Below are positions 34,566 to 43,241 of a stretch of DNA of 64,000 bases, one piece after another. The DNA is taken from contig NZ_CANLKW010000003.1 in assembly GCF_947491795.1 (NCBI RefSeq), positions 1 to 64,000 of the forward strand, read 5' to 3'. Made by a program: the position numbers and the translations under genes. Source of the stretch: an uncultured Roseobacter sp. (GTDB lineage: Bacteria; Pseudomonadota; Alphaproteobacteria; Rhodobacterales; Rhodobacteraceae). The notes beneath the pieces are model-generated. The model did no database searches. It saw nothing but the letters and a program-made list of their open reading frames with translations, and had not been told where the DNA came from. Each line of letters starts with the position of its first letter. The stretch's first letter is position 1.

Positions 34566-35899
34566 GCCTGCTGGATGGCCCTATCTCTGCTCTCGTCAGT
34601 GCCGTTCAGGAGGTCAAAGCGACCCCGTCCGAACTGACGGACGAAGCACTGGCCCGAGCCGAGGCACGAAACCCGGCAATTAACGCCATCTGTCAGATGA
34701 ACCCGCAAGCTCGGGCGGAGGCATCGCGCGTCGCCGCGCGGTTACAGGCTGGAGAGACCCTGCCGCTGGCGGGTGTTCCGGTCCTGATAAAGGACAACAT
34801 TTGGGTAAAAGGGCTGCGTAGTACTCAAGGCTCAAAGCTCTTCACCGATCATATCGCCCCTGAAGATGCCGAAGCAGTCAAGCGTCTGCGCATGGCGGGT
34901 GCTGTGATTATCGGGGTTGCGACATGCTCCGAATTCGCCTGCAAAGGGGCAACCGTTTCGCCCCTTTATGGGATCACGCGCAATCCTGTGAACCCGAGCC
35001 TGACGGCGGGTGGGTCTTCGGGCGGGTCCGTCGCTGCGGTGGCTGCCGGGATTGTGCCCTTGGCGCTTGGCACCGATGCGGGCGGATCATCGCGCCGGCC
35101 CCCTGCCCATACGGGCCTGTGCGGATTGAAGCCCACGCAAGACCTGATCCCCTATGGCCCCGGCTTTGACGAACCGGTCTGGGGTATCTCGGTCATCTGC
35201 CCGATCGCCCGCCGGATAGAGGATGTATCGCTCGCAATGCGCGTGCTTGGCAGGCTGGAGCCCGTGTCGCCCACGCCGCTTGAAATCGCCGTCTCGGAGG
35301 ATTTTGGCACCGGTCAGCAATTGGACACCGATGTCAAAGCGAACTTCGAAGCTGTGATCACAGCGATGAAATCTGCTGGCGTTCAGGTCGCGCAAGCTCA
35401 GATCAACTGGCCCAATGACATCAAGGGGCACGATATCCAACCTCTGCAATATGCGGGTCTTGCGCAGATGTATGGCGATGTCTGGCGCAAAACGCCCGAC
35501 CTGTTTGATCCAGCTGTTGCCGGGCAAATCGAAACAGGTCTTTCGCTGAGTGGAGTTGAGGTCGCGGCGGCGCATCAGGCCTCGCACCAGATGCGCCAGA
35601 CCCTGCGCGCTGAGCTGGATCGATACGGAGTGATCGCAACGCCGACAACGCCCTGTGCGGCATGGCCTGCAGAAATGGACGCGCCGACCGAGATTGGCGG
35701 TCGACCCGCCCAACCTCGCGACCACGCTGCTTTTACGCCGCAAATCAACCACGCTGGCGTGCCTGCTTTATCCCTTCCCTGCGGGTCGGACTCTCAAGGC
35801 CGGCCGCTGGGGCTGCAACTGATCTCACAAACAGGCCGAGACGCAGCGCTCATTGCCCTGGCGCAGCAGTTGGAACCGATCCTAAAGGAGATCACGTGA
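34562..35899 (+). CDS. amidase-signature hydrolase
   Basis: 445 aa from ATG 34562 (ATGA overlap with the previous stop). The Ser-cisSer-Lys triad is visible: K77 in PVLIKDNIWVKG, the GGSSGGS loop (150-156), and nucleophile S176 in GTDAGGSSRRP. Family length and fold are normal. It hydrolyses a C-N amide bond, likely of a ureide or carbamoyl compound formed by its neighbours. Glutamyl-tRNA amidotransferase function is unlikely in this context (no gatB or gatC). Confidence 0.88.
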   Translation: MSLLDGPISALVSAVQEVKATPSELTDEALARAEARNPAINAICQMNPQARAEASRVAARLQAGETLPLAGVPVLIKDNIWVKGLRSTQGSKLFTDHIAPEDAEAVKRLRMAGAVIIGVATCSEFACKGATVSPLYGITRNPVNPSLTAGGSSGGSVAAVAAGIVPLALGTDAGGSSRRPPAHTGLCGLKPTQDLIPYGPGFDEPVWGISVICPIARRIEDVSLAMRVLGRLEPVSPTPLEIAVSEDFGTGQQLDTDVKANFEAVITAMKSAGVQVAQAQINWPNDIKGHDIQPLQYAGLAQMYGDVWRKTPDLFDPAVAGQIETGLSLSGVEVAAAHQASHQMRQTLRAELDRYGVIATPTTPCAAWPAEMDAPTEIGGRPAQPRDHAAFTPQINHAGVPALSLPCGSDSQGRPLGLQLISQTGRDAALIALAQQLEPILKEIT

Positions 35900-35900
35900 C

Positions 35901-36644
35901 GTGCGCCTTCTGCTGATAAATCCAAACATGACCGAAAGCATGACGCAGATCATGATGGATGTAGCACGCCAGACTGCTGGGCCAGAGGTCGAGATCGTGC
36001 CCCTGACCGCCACGTCCGGCTTTCCCTACATTGCGTCTCTTGCCGAGGCGCAGATTGCGGGTGCCAATGTGCTCGAGACGATTGCCGCACACCGCAACGA
36101 TGTGGACGCCGTAATCATCGCAGCTTTTGGTGATCCTGGTCTTGCCGCCGCGCGCGAGCTGTTTGATCTGCCGATTGTCGGCATGGCCGAGGCCGCGGTG
36201 ATGTCCGCGGCTATGCTGGGGGAGCGGTTTTCGGTCGTAACCTTCTCGCCACATATGGCGGGTTGGTACGACGCCAGTATCCGGCAGACGGGGTTGGGCG
36301 CACGGTTTACCGGTGTGCGATGCCCCAAGGCACCGCCGGAAACGGTGAATAATGTGGCCGAGGTGCTGCGGAGCGACCTGATTGGGCTCGCCAGGGAAGC
36401 GACAGCAACGGACGGCGCTGCTGTGGTGATCCTTGGGGGCGCACCTTTGGCAGGGCTTGCCCCGCAGATCGCAGATGAGACACCCGGAATTCTGGTCGAT
36501 CCGATTGCCGCAGCGACAGTTCAGGCAATGGCATTGTCGCGCCTCTCACCCAGTTATCGAAATCGCACAGCTCGCCCCGCTGCTAAGACCTCTACCGGGC
36601 TTGGGGCTGATTTGAGTGCCGTTATCGCAGGAGAAATCGCATGA
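35901..36644 (+). CDS. Asp/Glu/hydantoin-racemase-fold protein without the catalytic cysteines
   Basis: 247 aa, GTG start with AAAGGAG 10 nt upstream. The fold is clear (MRLLLINPNMTESMTQ, FGDPGLAAARE, LPIVGMAEAA). In hydantoin racemases the first catalytic Cys sits in ACFDDTGL and the second in LGCAGM. Here the same places read AAFGDPGL (A75) and LGGAPL (G180). Two-base racemisation through thiols is therefore not possible as known. It may bind or isomerise a related acid by another route. It precedes the hydantoinase with a 4-nt overlap. Confidence 0.78.
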   Translation: MRLLLINPNMTESMTQIMMDVARQTAGPEVEIVPLTATSGFPYIASLAEAQIAGANVLETIAAHRNDVDAVIIAAFGDPGLAAARELFDLPIVGMAEAAVMSAAMLGERFSVVTFSPHMAGWYDASIRQTGLGARFTGVRCPKAPPETVNNVAEVLRSDLIGLAREATATDGAAVVILGGAPLAGLAPQIADETPGILVDPIAAATVQAMALSRLSPSYRNRTARPAAKTSTGLGADLSAVIAGEIA

Positions 36645-38038
36645 GCCATGACACTGTTATCACCGGCGCGCGTGTCGTCAGCGCAAGCGGCACGACACAC
36701 TGCGACATCGGGATCACCGATGGCAAGATCGCAACACTTGGCAGCAGCTTGAAAGGCGCAGAATCCATCGAGGCCGGAGGTCTCATCGCCCTGCCTGGCG
36801 GGATTGACAGCCATGTGCACATCTCCCAACCCTCAGGCCCCGGAATCGAAATGGCCGATGATTTCACATCCGGCACCCGCAGTGCTGCCTGCGGCGGCAA
36901 TACGACAATCCTGCCTTTCTGTCTGCCCGAAGAAGGCCAAACTCTGCGCGAGGCTGTGGCCGCTTATCGCGCCAGGGCGGATGGCAACTGCATGACGGAC
37001 GTGTCCTTTCACCTTATCGTCAGGGAAACCGATCCGGTGACACTCGGGCAGGACCTGCCAGCGCTTATTCAAGCGGGATACACCAGTTTCAAGGTGTTCA
37101 TGACCTATGCAGGCCTGGCCTTGTCGGACCGGCAAATCCTTGAAGTCATGGCCGTGGCCAAAGAACAGGGCGCGATGGTCATGGTTCATGCCGAAAACGA
37201 AGACGCAATAGAATTCCTGCGTGACAGGGCCGAGCGCGCAGGAGAGACCGGCCCTTTTCACCACGCGACCACGCGTCCTGTTCCGGTCGAGCGCGAAGCG
37301 ACCCATCGCGCGATCTCGCTGGCCGAAATTGCGGGCGTACCCCTGACCATCGTTCACGTCTCCAACGGCGAGGCAACAGAAGAGATCATGCGCGCCCGTC
37401 AACGCGGCCTGACCGTCTTTGCCGAGACCTGCCCACAATACATCACGCTGACCGCATCCGATCTTGATCGCGACGGGTTCGATGGGGCGAAATACGTCTG
37501 CTCCCCGCCGCCCCGCACAGTCGAAGAATGGCCCAAAATCTGGGCCGGGATTGAACAGGGCACGTTTGACCTGTTTTCGTCCGATCACTGCCCGTTCCGC
37601 TTCAATGATCCTGCCGGCAAAGACGCGCCAGGCGCACGCAAGACGTTCCGCAACATTCCCAATGGCATTCCCGGTGTGGAAACGCGCCTGCCGATCCTGT
37701 TTTCAGAAGGCGTCGTCAAAGGACGCATATCGTTGGAACGGTTCGCCGCGATCACGGCCACGAACCACGCGCGGCTCTACGGGCTTTATCCCCGCAAAGG
37801 CGCGATCATGGTCGGCGCGGATGCCGATATCGCCCTGTGGGATCCTGCATTGCGCAAACCTATCCGCCAGGCCGATCTGCATCACGGCTCGGACTACACG
37901 CCATGGGAAGGGTTCGAGGTGACGGGCTGGCCCGTGCGCACGATCCTGCGCGGCAACACCGTCATGTTGGACGGGGCACCTATCGGCAGTCCCAGCGGCA
38001 CGCATCTGGAACGGGAGGCCCCTGATGTTTTGCTGTAA
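36641..38038 (+). CDS. D-hydantoinase/dihydropyrimidinase-family amidohydrolase
   Basis: 465 aa. HxH is in GGIDSHVHISQP (H58, H60), the bridging carboxylated Lys probably K151 in SFKVFMTYAG, further His in MVHAENED and IVHVSNGEA, and the catalytic Asp in SSDHCPF. CPQYITLT is typical of the dihydropyrimidinase group. It opens hydantoin or dihydropyrimidine rings to N-carbamoyl amino acids, the substrate type for the M20 hydrolase at 43238-44488. Usual family length. It ends one base before the inverted gene at 38040. Confidence 0.9.
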   Translation: MSHDTVITGARVVSASGTTHCDIGITDGKIATLGSSLKGAESIEAGGLIALPGGIDSHVHISQPSGPGIEMADDFTSGTRSAACGGNTTILPFCLPEEGQTLREAVAAYRARADGNCMTDVSFHLIVRETDPVTLGQDLPALIQAGYTSFKVFMTYAGLALSDRQILEVMAVAKEQGAMVMVHAENEDAIEFLRDRAERAGETGPFHHATTRPVPVEREATHRAISLAEIAGVPLTIVHVSNGEATEEIMRARQRGLTVFAETCPQYITLTASDLDRDGFDGAKYVCSPPPRTVEEWPKIWAGIEQGTFDLFSSDHCPFRFNDPAGKDAPGARKTFRNIPNGIPGVETRLPILFSEGVVKGRISLERFAAITATNHARLYGLYPRKGAIMVGADADIALWDPALRKPIRQADLHHGSDYTPWEGFEVTGWPVRTILRGNTVMLDGAPIGSPSGTHLEREAPDVLL

Positions 38039-38039
38039 A

Positions 38040-38672
38040 TCAAGCGGGATCAAGCAAGGTGGCAACCTCTTTGCTTGCGGCGACCAGAGGCTGGACAAGC
38101 GGCACATCAACCTGTGGCTCCAGCCGGATTGCGGCCTCGGCCAGCGGTCCGCCCCCGATGATGATCCGCTCTGCCCCGGCATCACGGGCATTCAAACACG
38201 CCTGCAACAAAGCCGCGTCCAAAGCGGCCGGATCTGCCAGCAACGCCTCTGGCGCACCAGCGGTCATAAAACTCCCCAGATATGTGCCCGCCGCCCCATG
38301 GGCCTGCATCAGCGCGTCAATAGACGGGCCAAGTTGCGCGGTTGTTGTGGTCACGGCAAATGGCGTGCCGTCCTTGGCGGCAGCACGTGCAGCAGCGGCT
38401 CCGATTCCTATGACGGGACATGGCAGACGCGCCGCCAGACGCTGCGCACCCGGATCGCCGAAGGCCGCGACAATCACGGCGCGCGCTTCGGGCAAGACAG
38501 CCCGGCAAACCTGATCGGCTGCAGCGGCCAGTGCCGAAGGCTCGGTGATCATCGCGGGCGCATCCGCGTTGGTCCATCCCCGCACAGAAGGCAAATGCCG
38601 CCGCGTGATGGCAGCCATTGCTTCAGTCGTTTTCTCCGAACTGTTTGGATTGATCACGAGAACAGGTTTCAT
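38040..38672 (-). CDS. Asp/Glu-racemase-fold protein on the opposite strand, lacking catalytic cysteines
   Basis: 210 aa from ATG 38672 (MKPVLVINPNSSEKTT); an ATG 15 nt upstream is also possible. The racemase fold is recognisable, with FGDPGAQRLAA and PVIGIGAAA, but the two Cys positions read VAAFGDPG (A70) and IIGGGPLAEAA. It is the only minus-strand gene within a 23-kb plus-strand run, with 1 nt to its left neighbour and 17 nt to its right. It is a paralogue of the gene at 35901-36644, shorter and divergent. An inversion or separate control is likely. Confidence 0.75.
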   Translation of the reverse strand: MKPVLVINPNSSEKTTEAMAAITRRHLPSVRGWTNADAPAMITEPSALAAAADQVCRAVLPEARAVIVAAFGDPGAQRLAARLPCPVIGIGAAAARAAAKDGTPFAVTTTTAQLGPSIDALMQAHGAAGTYLGSFMTAGAPEALLADPAALDAALLQACLNARDAGAERIIIGGGPLAEAAIRLEPQVDVPLVQPLVAASKEVATLLDPA

Positions 38673-38689
38673 AAGCAAAGGTATCATCC

Positions 38690-39421
38690 ATGACCGCCGA
38701 ATTAGCCAGCACGCGATTGGGCATGCTGACGCCTTCCTCTAACACTGTCCTTGAACCGCTGACCGCGGCGATGCTGTCAGGCCTGCCTGACGCATCAGCC
38801 CACTTTGCGCGATTTCAGGTGCTGAAAATTTCCATGGAGGATGACGCGCTTGGGCAATTCAGGAACGAGCCGATGCTGGCCGCCGCTGAACTTCTGGCGG
38901 ATGCCAGGGTGCAATCGATCTGCTGGAATGGCACATCTTCGGGCTGGCGTGGGTTTGACACCGATCACAAGCTGATTACCGAGATCGAAACGCGCACCGG
39001 CGTAAAAGCCTGCTCATCAATCCTTGCGATGAACGAATTGCTCGCGAAATTCGCCGCAAAGCGGATCGCATTTGTGACACCCTACCTGCCCGAAATTCAG
39101 GACCGCATTCTGGCCAATTACCGCTCTGCAGGGTTTGAAGTGGCCGCAGAACGACACCTTGGCGATCAGGGAAACTTCTCGTTTGCGACCTATTCAGAGG
39201 CCGAAATTCTCGATCTGTGCCGCGCCGTGGCCGCCGACAAACCCGACGCCATCACGATCTATTGCACCAACTTCCGAGGGGCGCGGCTTGCCCCCATCAT
39301 CGAGGCAGAAACGGGCATCCCGGTGCTCGACAGTGTTTCGACCGCGCTTTGGAAATCGATGCAAGTTGCAGGCGACGACCCCAGGCGCATCCAGGGATGG
39401 GGGCGCCTGTTTGATGTCTGA
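38690..39421 (+). CDS. maleate-isomerase/arylmalonate-decarboxylase-like protein
   Basis: 243 aa. The superfamily start is RLGMLTPSSNTVLEP. The first active-site loop reads WNGTSSGW (G81-T82-S83), where maleate isomerase has Cys. The second active Cys is kept in TIYCTNFRGA (C192). One Gly plus one Cys with a GTS loop is the arrangement I recall for arylmalonate decarboxylase. Decarboxylation or isomerisation of a dicarboxylate produced by the ring-opening pathway is plausible. An AAAGG ribosome site precedes the ATG. Its stop overlaps the next gene by 8 nt. Confidence 0.75.
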   Translation: MTAELASTRLGMLTPSSNTVLEPLTAAMLSGLPDASAHFARFQVLKISMEDDALGQFRNEPMLAAAELLADARVQSICWNGTSSGWRGFDTDHKLITEIETRTGVKACSSILAMNELLAKFAAKRIAFVTPYLPEIQDRILANYRSAGFEVAAERHLGDQGNFSFATYSEAEILDLCRAVAADKPDAITIYCTNFRGARLAPIIEAETGIPVLDSVSTALWKSMQVAGDDPRRIQGWGRLFDV

Positions 39422-40337
39422 CCGCGATCTCATCGGCTATGCCGGGTCCCCGCCTCAGATCATCTGGCCTAACGGCGCGCGTGTCGCGGTGTCGGTCGTC
39501 GTGAACTTCGAAGAGGGTGCGGAACATCAGGCTGGAGATGGCGATAGCACGTCTGAACGCGTCGGCGAGGTTCTGAGCGTCGTGCCTGACGGACACCGTG
39601 ATCAGGGCCAGGAACAGATCTTTGCCTATGGAAGCCGGGTCGGGCTTTGGCGATTTCTTGACGCGCTTGAGAGCACGCAAACTCCGACCACATTTTACAT
39701 GTGCGGCCGTGCGGTAGCACGCAGCCCGCAGCTTGCCCGTGCGATAGCAGACGCCGGGCACGAGGCAGCCTGCCATGGCTGGATCTGGCGGCCACATGCC
39801 GACTACCCGGACATTGACGCCGAACGCGCCGATCTCAGACGTGCAACCGACGTGATCGAGACGGCCACCGGACAGCGACCGACCGGCTTCTTCTGCCGGG
39901 GCTCGGAAAGCGCATGGACGCGGCAACTTTTGAGCGAACAGGGCTACACCTACACCTCCAATGCCTTTGACGATGATCTTCCCTATCATGAAGGATCGGG
40001 TCTGGTAGTCCTGCCCTACAACCTCGACACCAACGATATGAAATTCTTTCATCCCAATGGCTTCACGCGCGCTGTTGAGATGATTGAGTACGTCCGCGAC
40101 GCGGTCGAGCAATTACTGCAAGAGGCGCAGCAAGGCAGGTCCGCGACCCTGTCGATCGGCTTTCACCTGCGCATCAGCGGGCGGCCAGCACGGTTCCGCG
40201 CGGTCACCGAAATCCTCGAATATCTGGCCTCGCTTGAAGGGCAGATTTGGCGGGCACAACGCATCGATATCGCCCGCCACTTTGCCGCGGTTCATCCCCG
40301 CGGCCAACACGCAACACAACATGGAGAAGAGATATGA
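39414..40337 (+). CDS. second PuuE-like hydrolase (allantoinase type)
   Basis: 307 aa from ATG 39414 (MSDRDLIGYAG). Same order of motifs as 33684-34565: WPNGARVAVSVVVNFEEGAE, FYMCGRAVA, HEAACHGWIWRPH, YTSNAFDDDLPYH, VLPYNLDTNDMKFF. It keeps the fold's His and acidic residues. It probably hydrolyses a cyclic amide related to allantoin. It overlaps the previous stop by 8 nt and the TRAP binding-protein start by 4 nt, so substrate uptake by the TRAP system and hydrolysis are coupled. Confidence 0.82.
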   Translation: MSDRDLIGYAGSPPQIIWPNGARVAVSVVVNFEEGAEHQAGDGDSTSERVGEVLSVVPDGHRDQGQEQIFAYGSRVGLWRFLDALESTQTPTTFYMCGRAVARSPQLARAIADAGHEAACHGWIWRPHADYPDIDAERADLRRATDVIETATGQRPTGFFCRGSESAWTRQLLSEQGYTYTSNAFDDDLPYHEGSGLVVLPYNLDTNDMKFFHPNGFTRAVEMIEYVRDAVEQLLQEAQQGRSATLSIGFHLRISGRPARFRAVTEILEYLASLEGQIWRAQRIDIARHFAAVHPRGQHATQHGEEI

Positions 40338-41371
40338 ATTTGAAGACCACTATGATGGCCGCCGCACTCACGTTGGCGGCAGCCCCAACGTTTGCAGAAA
40401 CCTCGATCCGGGCGACCGGACTTGTCTCAACCCACAAATTCCACACTGCGCTGGAACAGGAATTCTATGCGGGCCTCGCAGAAAAGACTGGCATCGATCT
40501 TGCCATCAACTTCAACCCGCTCGACGTCGTGGGCGTGGATATGCAGGATACGCTGCGCATGGTCCGCACAGGTGCCTTTGACATCGTGCAAAGCACAGTG
40601 GGTGCCGCCGCGCGCGATGACGCGTTTCTGGAAGGTATTGACCTGATTGGCGTCTCCACCTCAATGGAACAGCTTGAAGACGCCATCGAGGCTTTCATGC
40701 CCGAACTTGAAAAGCGCGTCGCCGAGAAGTTCAATGCCAAGCCGCTGGCCGTCTGGCCTTACGGTCCACAGGTGTTCTATTGCAACGCCGAAATCGCCAG
40801 CCTTGACGACTTCGAAGGGCTCAAGGTGCGCTCTTACACCTCCTCCATGTCTACATTGATAGAGGCCCTGGGCGCGACACCCGTGACCATGAGTTTCAAA
40901 GAGGTCTATCCGGCCCTGCAACGCGGCGTCGTCGATTGCGCAATCACGTCACCAACGTCTGGCAACACCGGAAACTGGCCCGAGGTCACAACCCACTTCC
41001 TGCCCTTGGGCATCTCGTGGTCAGTAAACGCGCATTTCATCAATCTGGACAAGTGGAACAGCTTTTCCGAAGAGGAAAAAGCCAGGCTGGAAGCCGAATT
41101 CGCCGCGTTTGAAGACGCATTCTGGGCACTGGCCAAGGAAAACAACGGCTGGGCCATCGCCTGCAACACCGGCGGAGAGGGCTGTGAGAACTATACCGCC
41201 TTCGACATGAAACTGGTCACACCCTCGCCCGACGATCAGGCCAGGGTGACGGCTGCCACGATGGAAAAGGTCCTGCCGGGCTGGGCCGAGAGCTGCAATT
41301 CGGGCTTTGCGGATTGCTCGAAAATCTGGAACGCGACCGTGGGTGCCGCACGCGGTATTGAACTGGAATAA
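40334..41371 (+). CDS. TRAP transporter substrate-binding protein (DctP-like)
   Basis: 345 aa from ATG 40334 (ATGA overlap). A Sec signal (MNLKTTMMAAALTLAAAPTF) is cleaved after TFA. The mature protein has the TRAP binding fold, with the conserved Arg region FEGLKVRSYTSSM and the helix EVYPALQRGVVDCAITSPTS. TRAP binding proteins usually take carboxylates, so the ligand is likely an acid such as a carbamoyl amino acid, ureidoglycolate or malonate. A stable hairpin follows the stop, then dctQ and dctM. Confidence 0.88.
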   Translation: MNLKTTMMAAALTLAAAPTFAETSIRATGLVSTHKFHTALEQEFYAGLAEKTGIDLAINFNPLDVVGVDMQDTLRMVRTGAFDIVQSTVGAAARDDAFLEGIDLIGVSTSMEQLEDAIEAFMPELEKRVAEKFNAKPLAVWPYGPQVFYCNAEIASLDDFEGLKVRSYTSSMSTLIEALGATPVTMSFKEVYPALQRGVVDCAITSPTSGNTGNWPEVTTHFLPLGISWSVNAHFINLDKWNSFSEEEKARLEAEFAAFEDAFWALAKENNGWAIACNTGGEGCENYTAFDMKLVTPSPDDQARVTAATMEKVLPGWAESCNSGFADCSKIWNATVGAARGIELE

Positions 41372-41378
41372 TGAAACA

Positions 41379-41402
41379 GGGTGCGCCTTCCCGGGCGCAC
41401 CC
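41379..41402 (+). terminator. intercistronic hairpin after the TRAP binding-protein gene
   Basis: A 9-bp stem GGGTGCGCC / GGCGCACCC with a 6-nt loop, 7 nt after the stop. No T-run follows, so full termination is unlikely. Such hairpins often stabilise binding-protein mRNA relative to the membrane genes. Confidence 0.6.
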
Positions 41403-41418
41403 ACACAAAGGACCCGAC

Positions 41419-41943
41419 ATGCGGATCATTGGAATATTGGGGGGATATGCCTGTCTCGGGTTGTCCTTTCTCATTGTGTTCGAGATTTTTGCGCGCAAAC
41501 TGTTCAATCACTCGCTACAGGGCGTGGATGAAATCGGCGGCTATGTCGTTGCGGTCACTGGGACCTTCGGCATGGCCCTCGCTGCAGTCGAACGCGCCCA
41601 TACACGGATCGATGTGCTTTTGTTGCGCTTGCCCCGGCCTGTCCAGGCGGGGCTCAACCTGCTGTCTTACGTGGCCCTGGGGCTGGGGGCGGCCTTTATG
41701 GGCTATATGGGGTGGCGAACACTGAATGACAGTCTGACCTTCGGGTCCGTCTCGTCCAGCCCGCTTCAGGTTCCTTTATGGATCCCGCAATCGCTCTGGA
41801 TGGCGGGCCTTTGTCTTTTTGGACTGTCTGCACTCTGGACGGCTGTACGCGGCGTCTTGGCCCTGCGCCACGGGCTGGAGGCAGCTGATCGGCTTCTGGC
41901 GCCGCCATCGGTGGCAGAAGAAATCGAAGAGGCACGGCGATGA
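41419..41943 (+). CDS. TRAP transporter small membrane subunit (DctQ-like)
   Basis: 174 aa from ATG 41419 (MRIIGILGGYACLG), preceded by AAAGGA at 6 nt; a frame start at 41371 would read through the hairpin and lacks a ribosome site. Four transmembrane helices. The family motif EIGGYVVAVTGTFGMA lies in the second helix region. It overlaps the large subunit gene by 4 nt. Confidence 0.88.
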   Translation: MRIIGILGGYACLGLSFLIVFEIFARKLFNHSLQGVDEIGGYVVAVTGTFGMALAAVERAHTRIDVLLLRLPRPVQAGLNLLSYVALGLGAAFMGYMGWRTLNDSLTFGSVSSSPLQVPLWIPQSLWMAGLCLFGLSALWTAVRGVLALRHGLEAADRLLAPPSVAEEIEEARR

Positions 41944-43241
41944 TTGACCTGACAGGGGCCACCATCGGATTTGTAATCATGTTAGGTCTGATGTTCATCG
42001 GCCTGCATGTAGGGATCGCTATGTTGGCGACCGGCGTCCTGGGCGCATTGGTCTATTTCGGCCCACCCGTCTTGCTATCCTTCGGCACCAACCTTTGGGC
42101 GGTCATGAATGATTTCCTGCTGACCACCATTCCGCTTTTTATACTGCTTGGAGAACTACTGCTGCGCGCTGGTATCACGCGAAACATGTATGCCAGCCTT
42201 AACGATTGGCTGAGCCGCCTGCCCGGCGGACTGCTGCACACAAATATCGGTGCCTGCGCAATGTTTTCGGCTGTTTCAGGGTCTTCGGTCGCGACGGCTG
42301 CCACCATCGGCACCGTCGCGCTGGATGAGTTCAAACGCCGCGACTACCATGAACCGCTGGTGCTGGGGACCATCGCAGCCGGAGCGACCCTTGGCATTCT
42401 GATCCCGCCCTCAGTGAACCTGATCATCTATGGCGCGCTGACCAATACGTCGATCGGACAATTGTTTGCAGCCGGCATCCTGCCTGGCGTTCTGCTGACG
42501 TTGCTGTTCATGGTCATCATTGCCGCCGCGGTCCTGTGGAACCCGTCGCTTGCAGAACGTGTGAGCGAAACACCGCCCCTGAGCGAACGCCTGAGCCGTT
42601 TGCGTTTTCTGCTGCCACCTCTTGGCATATTCGTCGTCGTCATGGGGGCAATCTATGGCGGCTGGGCGACCCCCACCGAGGCTGCAGCACTGGGTGTGGT
42701 GCTGGCGTTCTTCCTCGCCGCCGCCAATCGCGCGCTTAGCTTTTCCATGCTGCATGCGGCCTTTATTGCCACGATCAAAACCTCGGCCATGTTGCTTTTC
42801 ATCATCACGGCCGCCTTTTTCCTGAACTTCATCGTGGGTCTTTTGGGCGTCCCCCAGGCGATGAGCCGCGCTGTCACGGCCCTTGGCCTGAATGCGACCG
42901 AGATGATCCTGATCCTGGTTCTGTTCTATCTGGTCATGGGCTGCTTTCTGGAAACCCTGTCGATGATGGTGGGGACTATTCCAATCGTCATGCCGGTGAT
43001 CCTGCATCTGGGCATCGATCCGGTGTGGTTCGGCATTTTTCTGGTCATCATGATGGAACTGGCCCTGATCACACCGCCTGTAGGCATGAACCTTTATGTG
43101 GTTCAGGGGGTCCGTGGACGTGGAGAACTCGCCGATGTTTACCGGGGCATCCTGCCCTTTGTCGCCGCTATGCTGATGATGGTCGGATTGATTATCCTCT
43201 GGCCTCAGATCGTCCTGGTGATCCCGGAGGCGCTGTTTTGA
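41940..43241 (+). CDS. TRAP transporter large membrane subunit (DctM-like)
   Basis: 433 aa, about 12 transmembrane helices. Family motifs include MNDFLLTTIPLFILLGELL, SAVSGSSVATAATIG and IPPSVNLIIYGALT, then GWATPTEAAALGV and LALITPPVGMNLYVV. It carries out sodium-driven transport with DctQ and DctP. Its stop overlaps the TTG start of the M20 hydrolase by 4 nt. Confidence 0.93.
   Translation: MIDLTGATIGFVIMLGLMFIGLHVGIAMLATGVLGALVYFGPPVLLSFGTNLWAVMNDFLLTTIPLFILLGELLLRAGITRNMYASLNDWLSRLPGGLLHTNIGACAMFSAVSGSSVATAATIGTVALDEFKRRDYHEPLVLGTIAAGATLGILIPPSVNLIIYGALTNTSIGQLFAAGILPGVLLTLLFMVIIAAAVLWNPSLAERVSETPPLSERLSRLRFLLPPLGIFVVVMGAIYGGWATPTEAAALGVVLAFFLAAANRALSFSMLHAAFIATIKTSAMLLFIITAAFFLNFIVGLLGVPQAMSRAVTALGLNATEMILILVLFYLVMGCFLETLSMMVGTIPIVMPVILHLGIDPVWFGIFLVIMMELALITPPVGMNLYVVQGVRGRGELADVYRGILPFVAAMLMMVGLIILWPQIVLVIPEALF

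Noticed and set aside
35901..36644. Labelling this protein hydantoin racemase
   Set aside because: Both catalytic cysteine positions are Ala and Gly, so the known mechanism does not apply.
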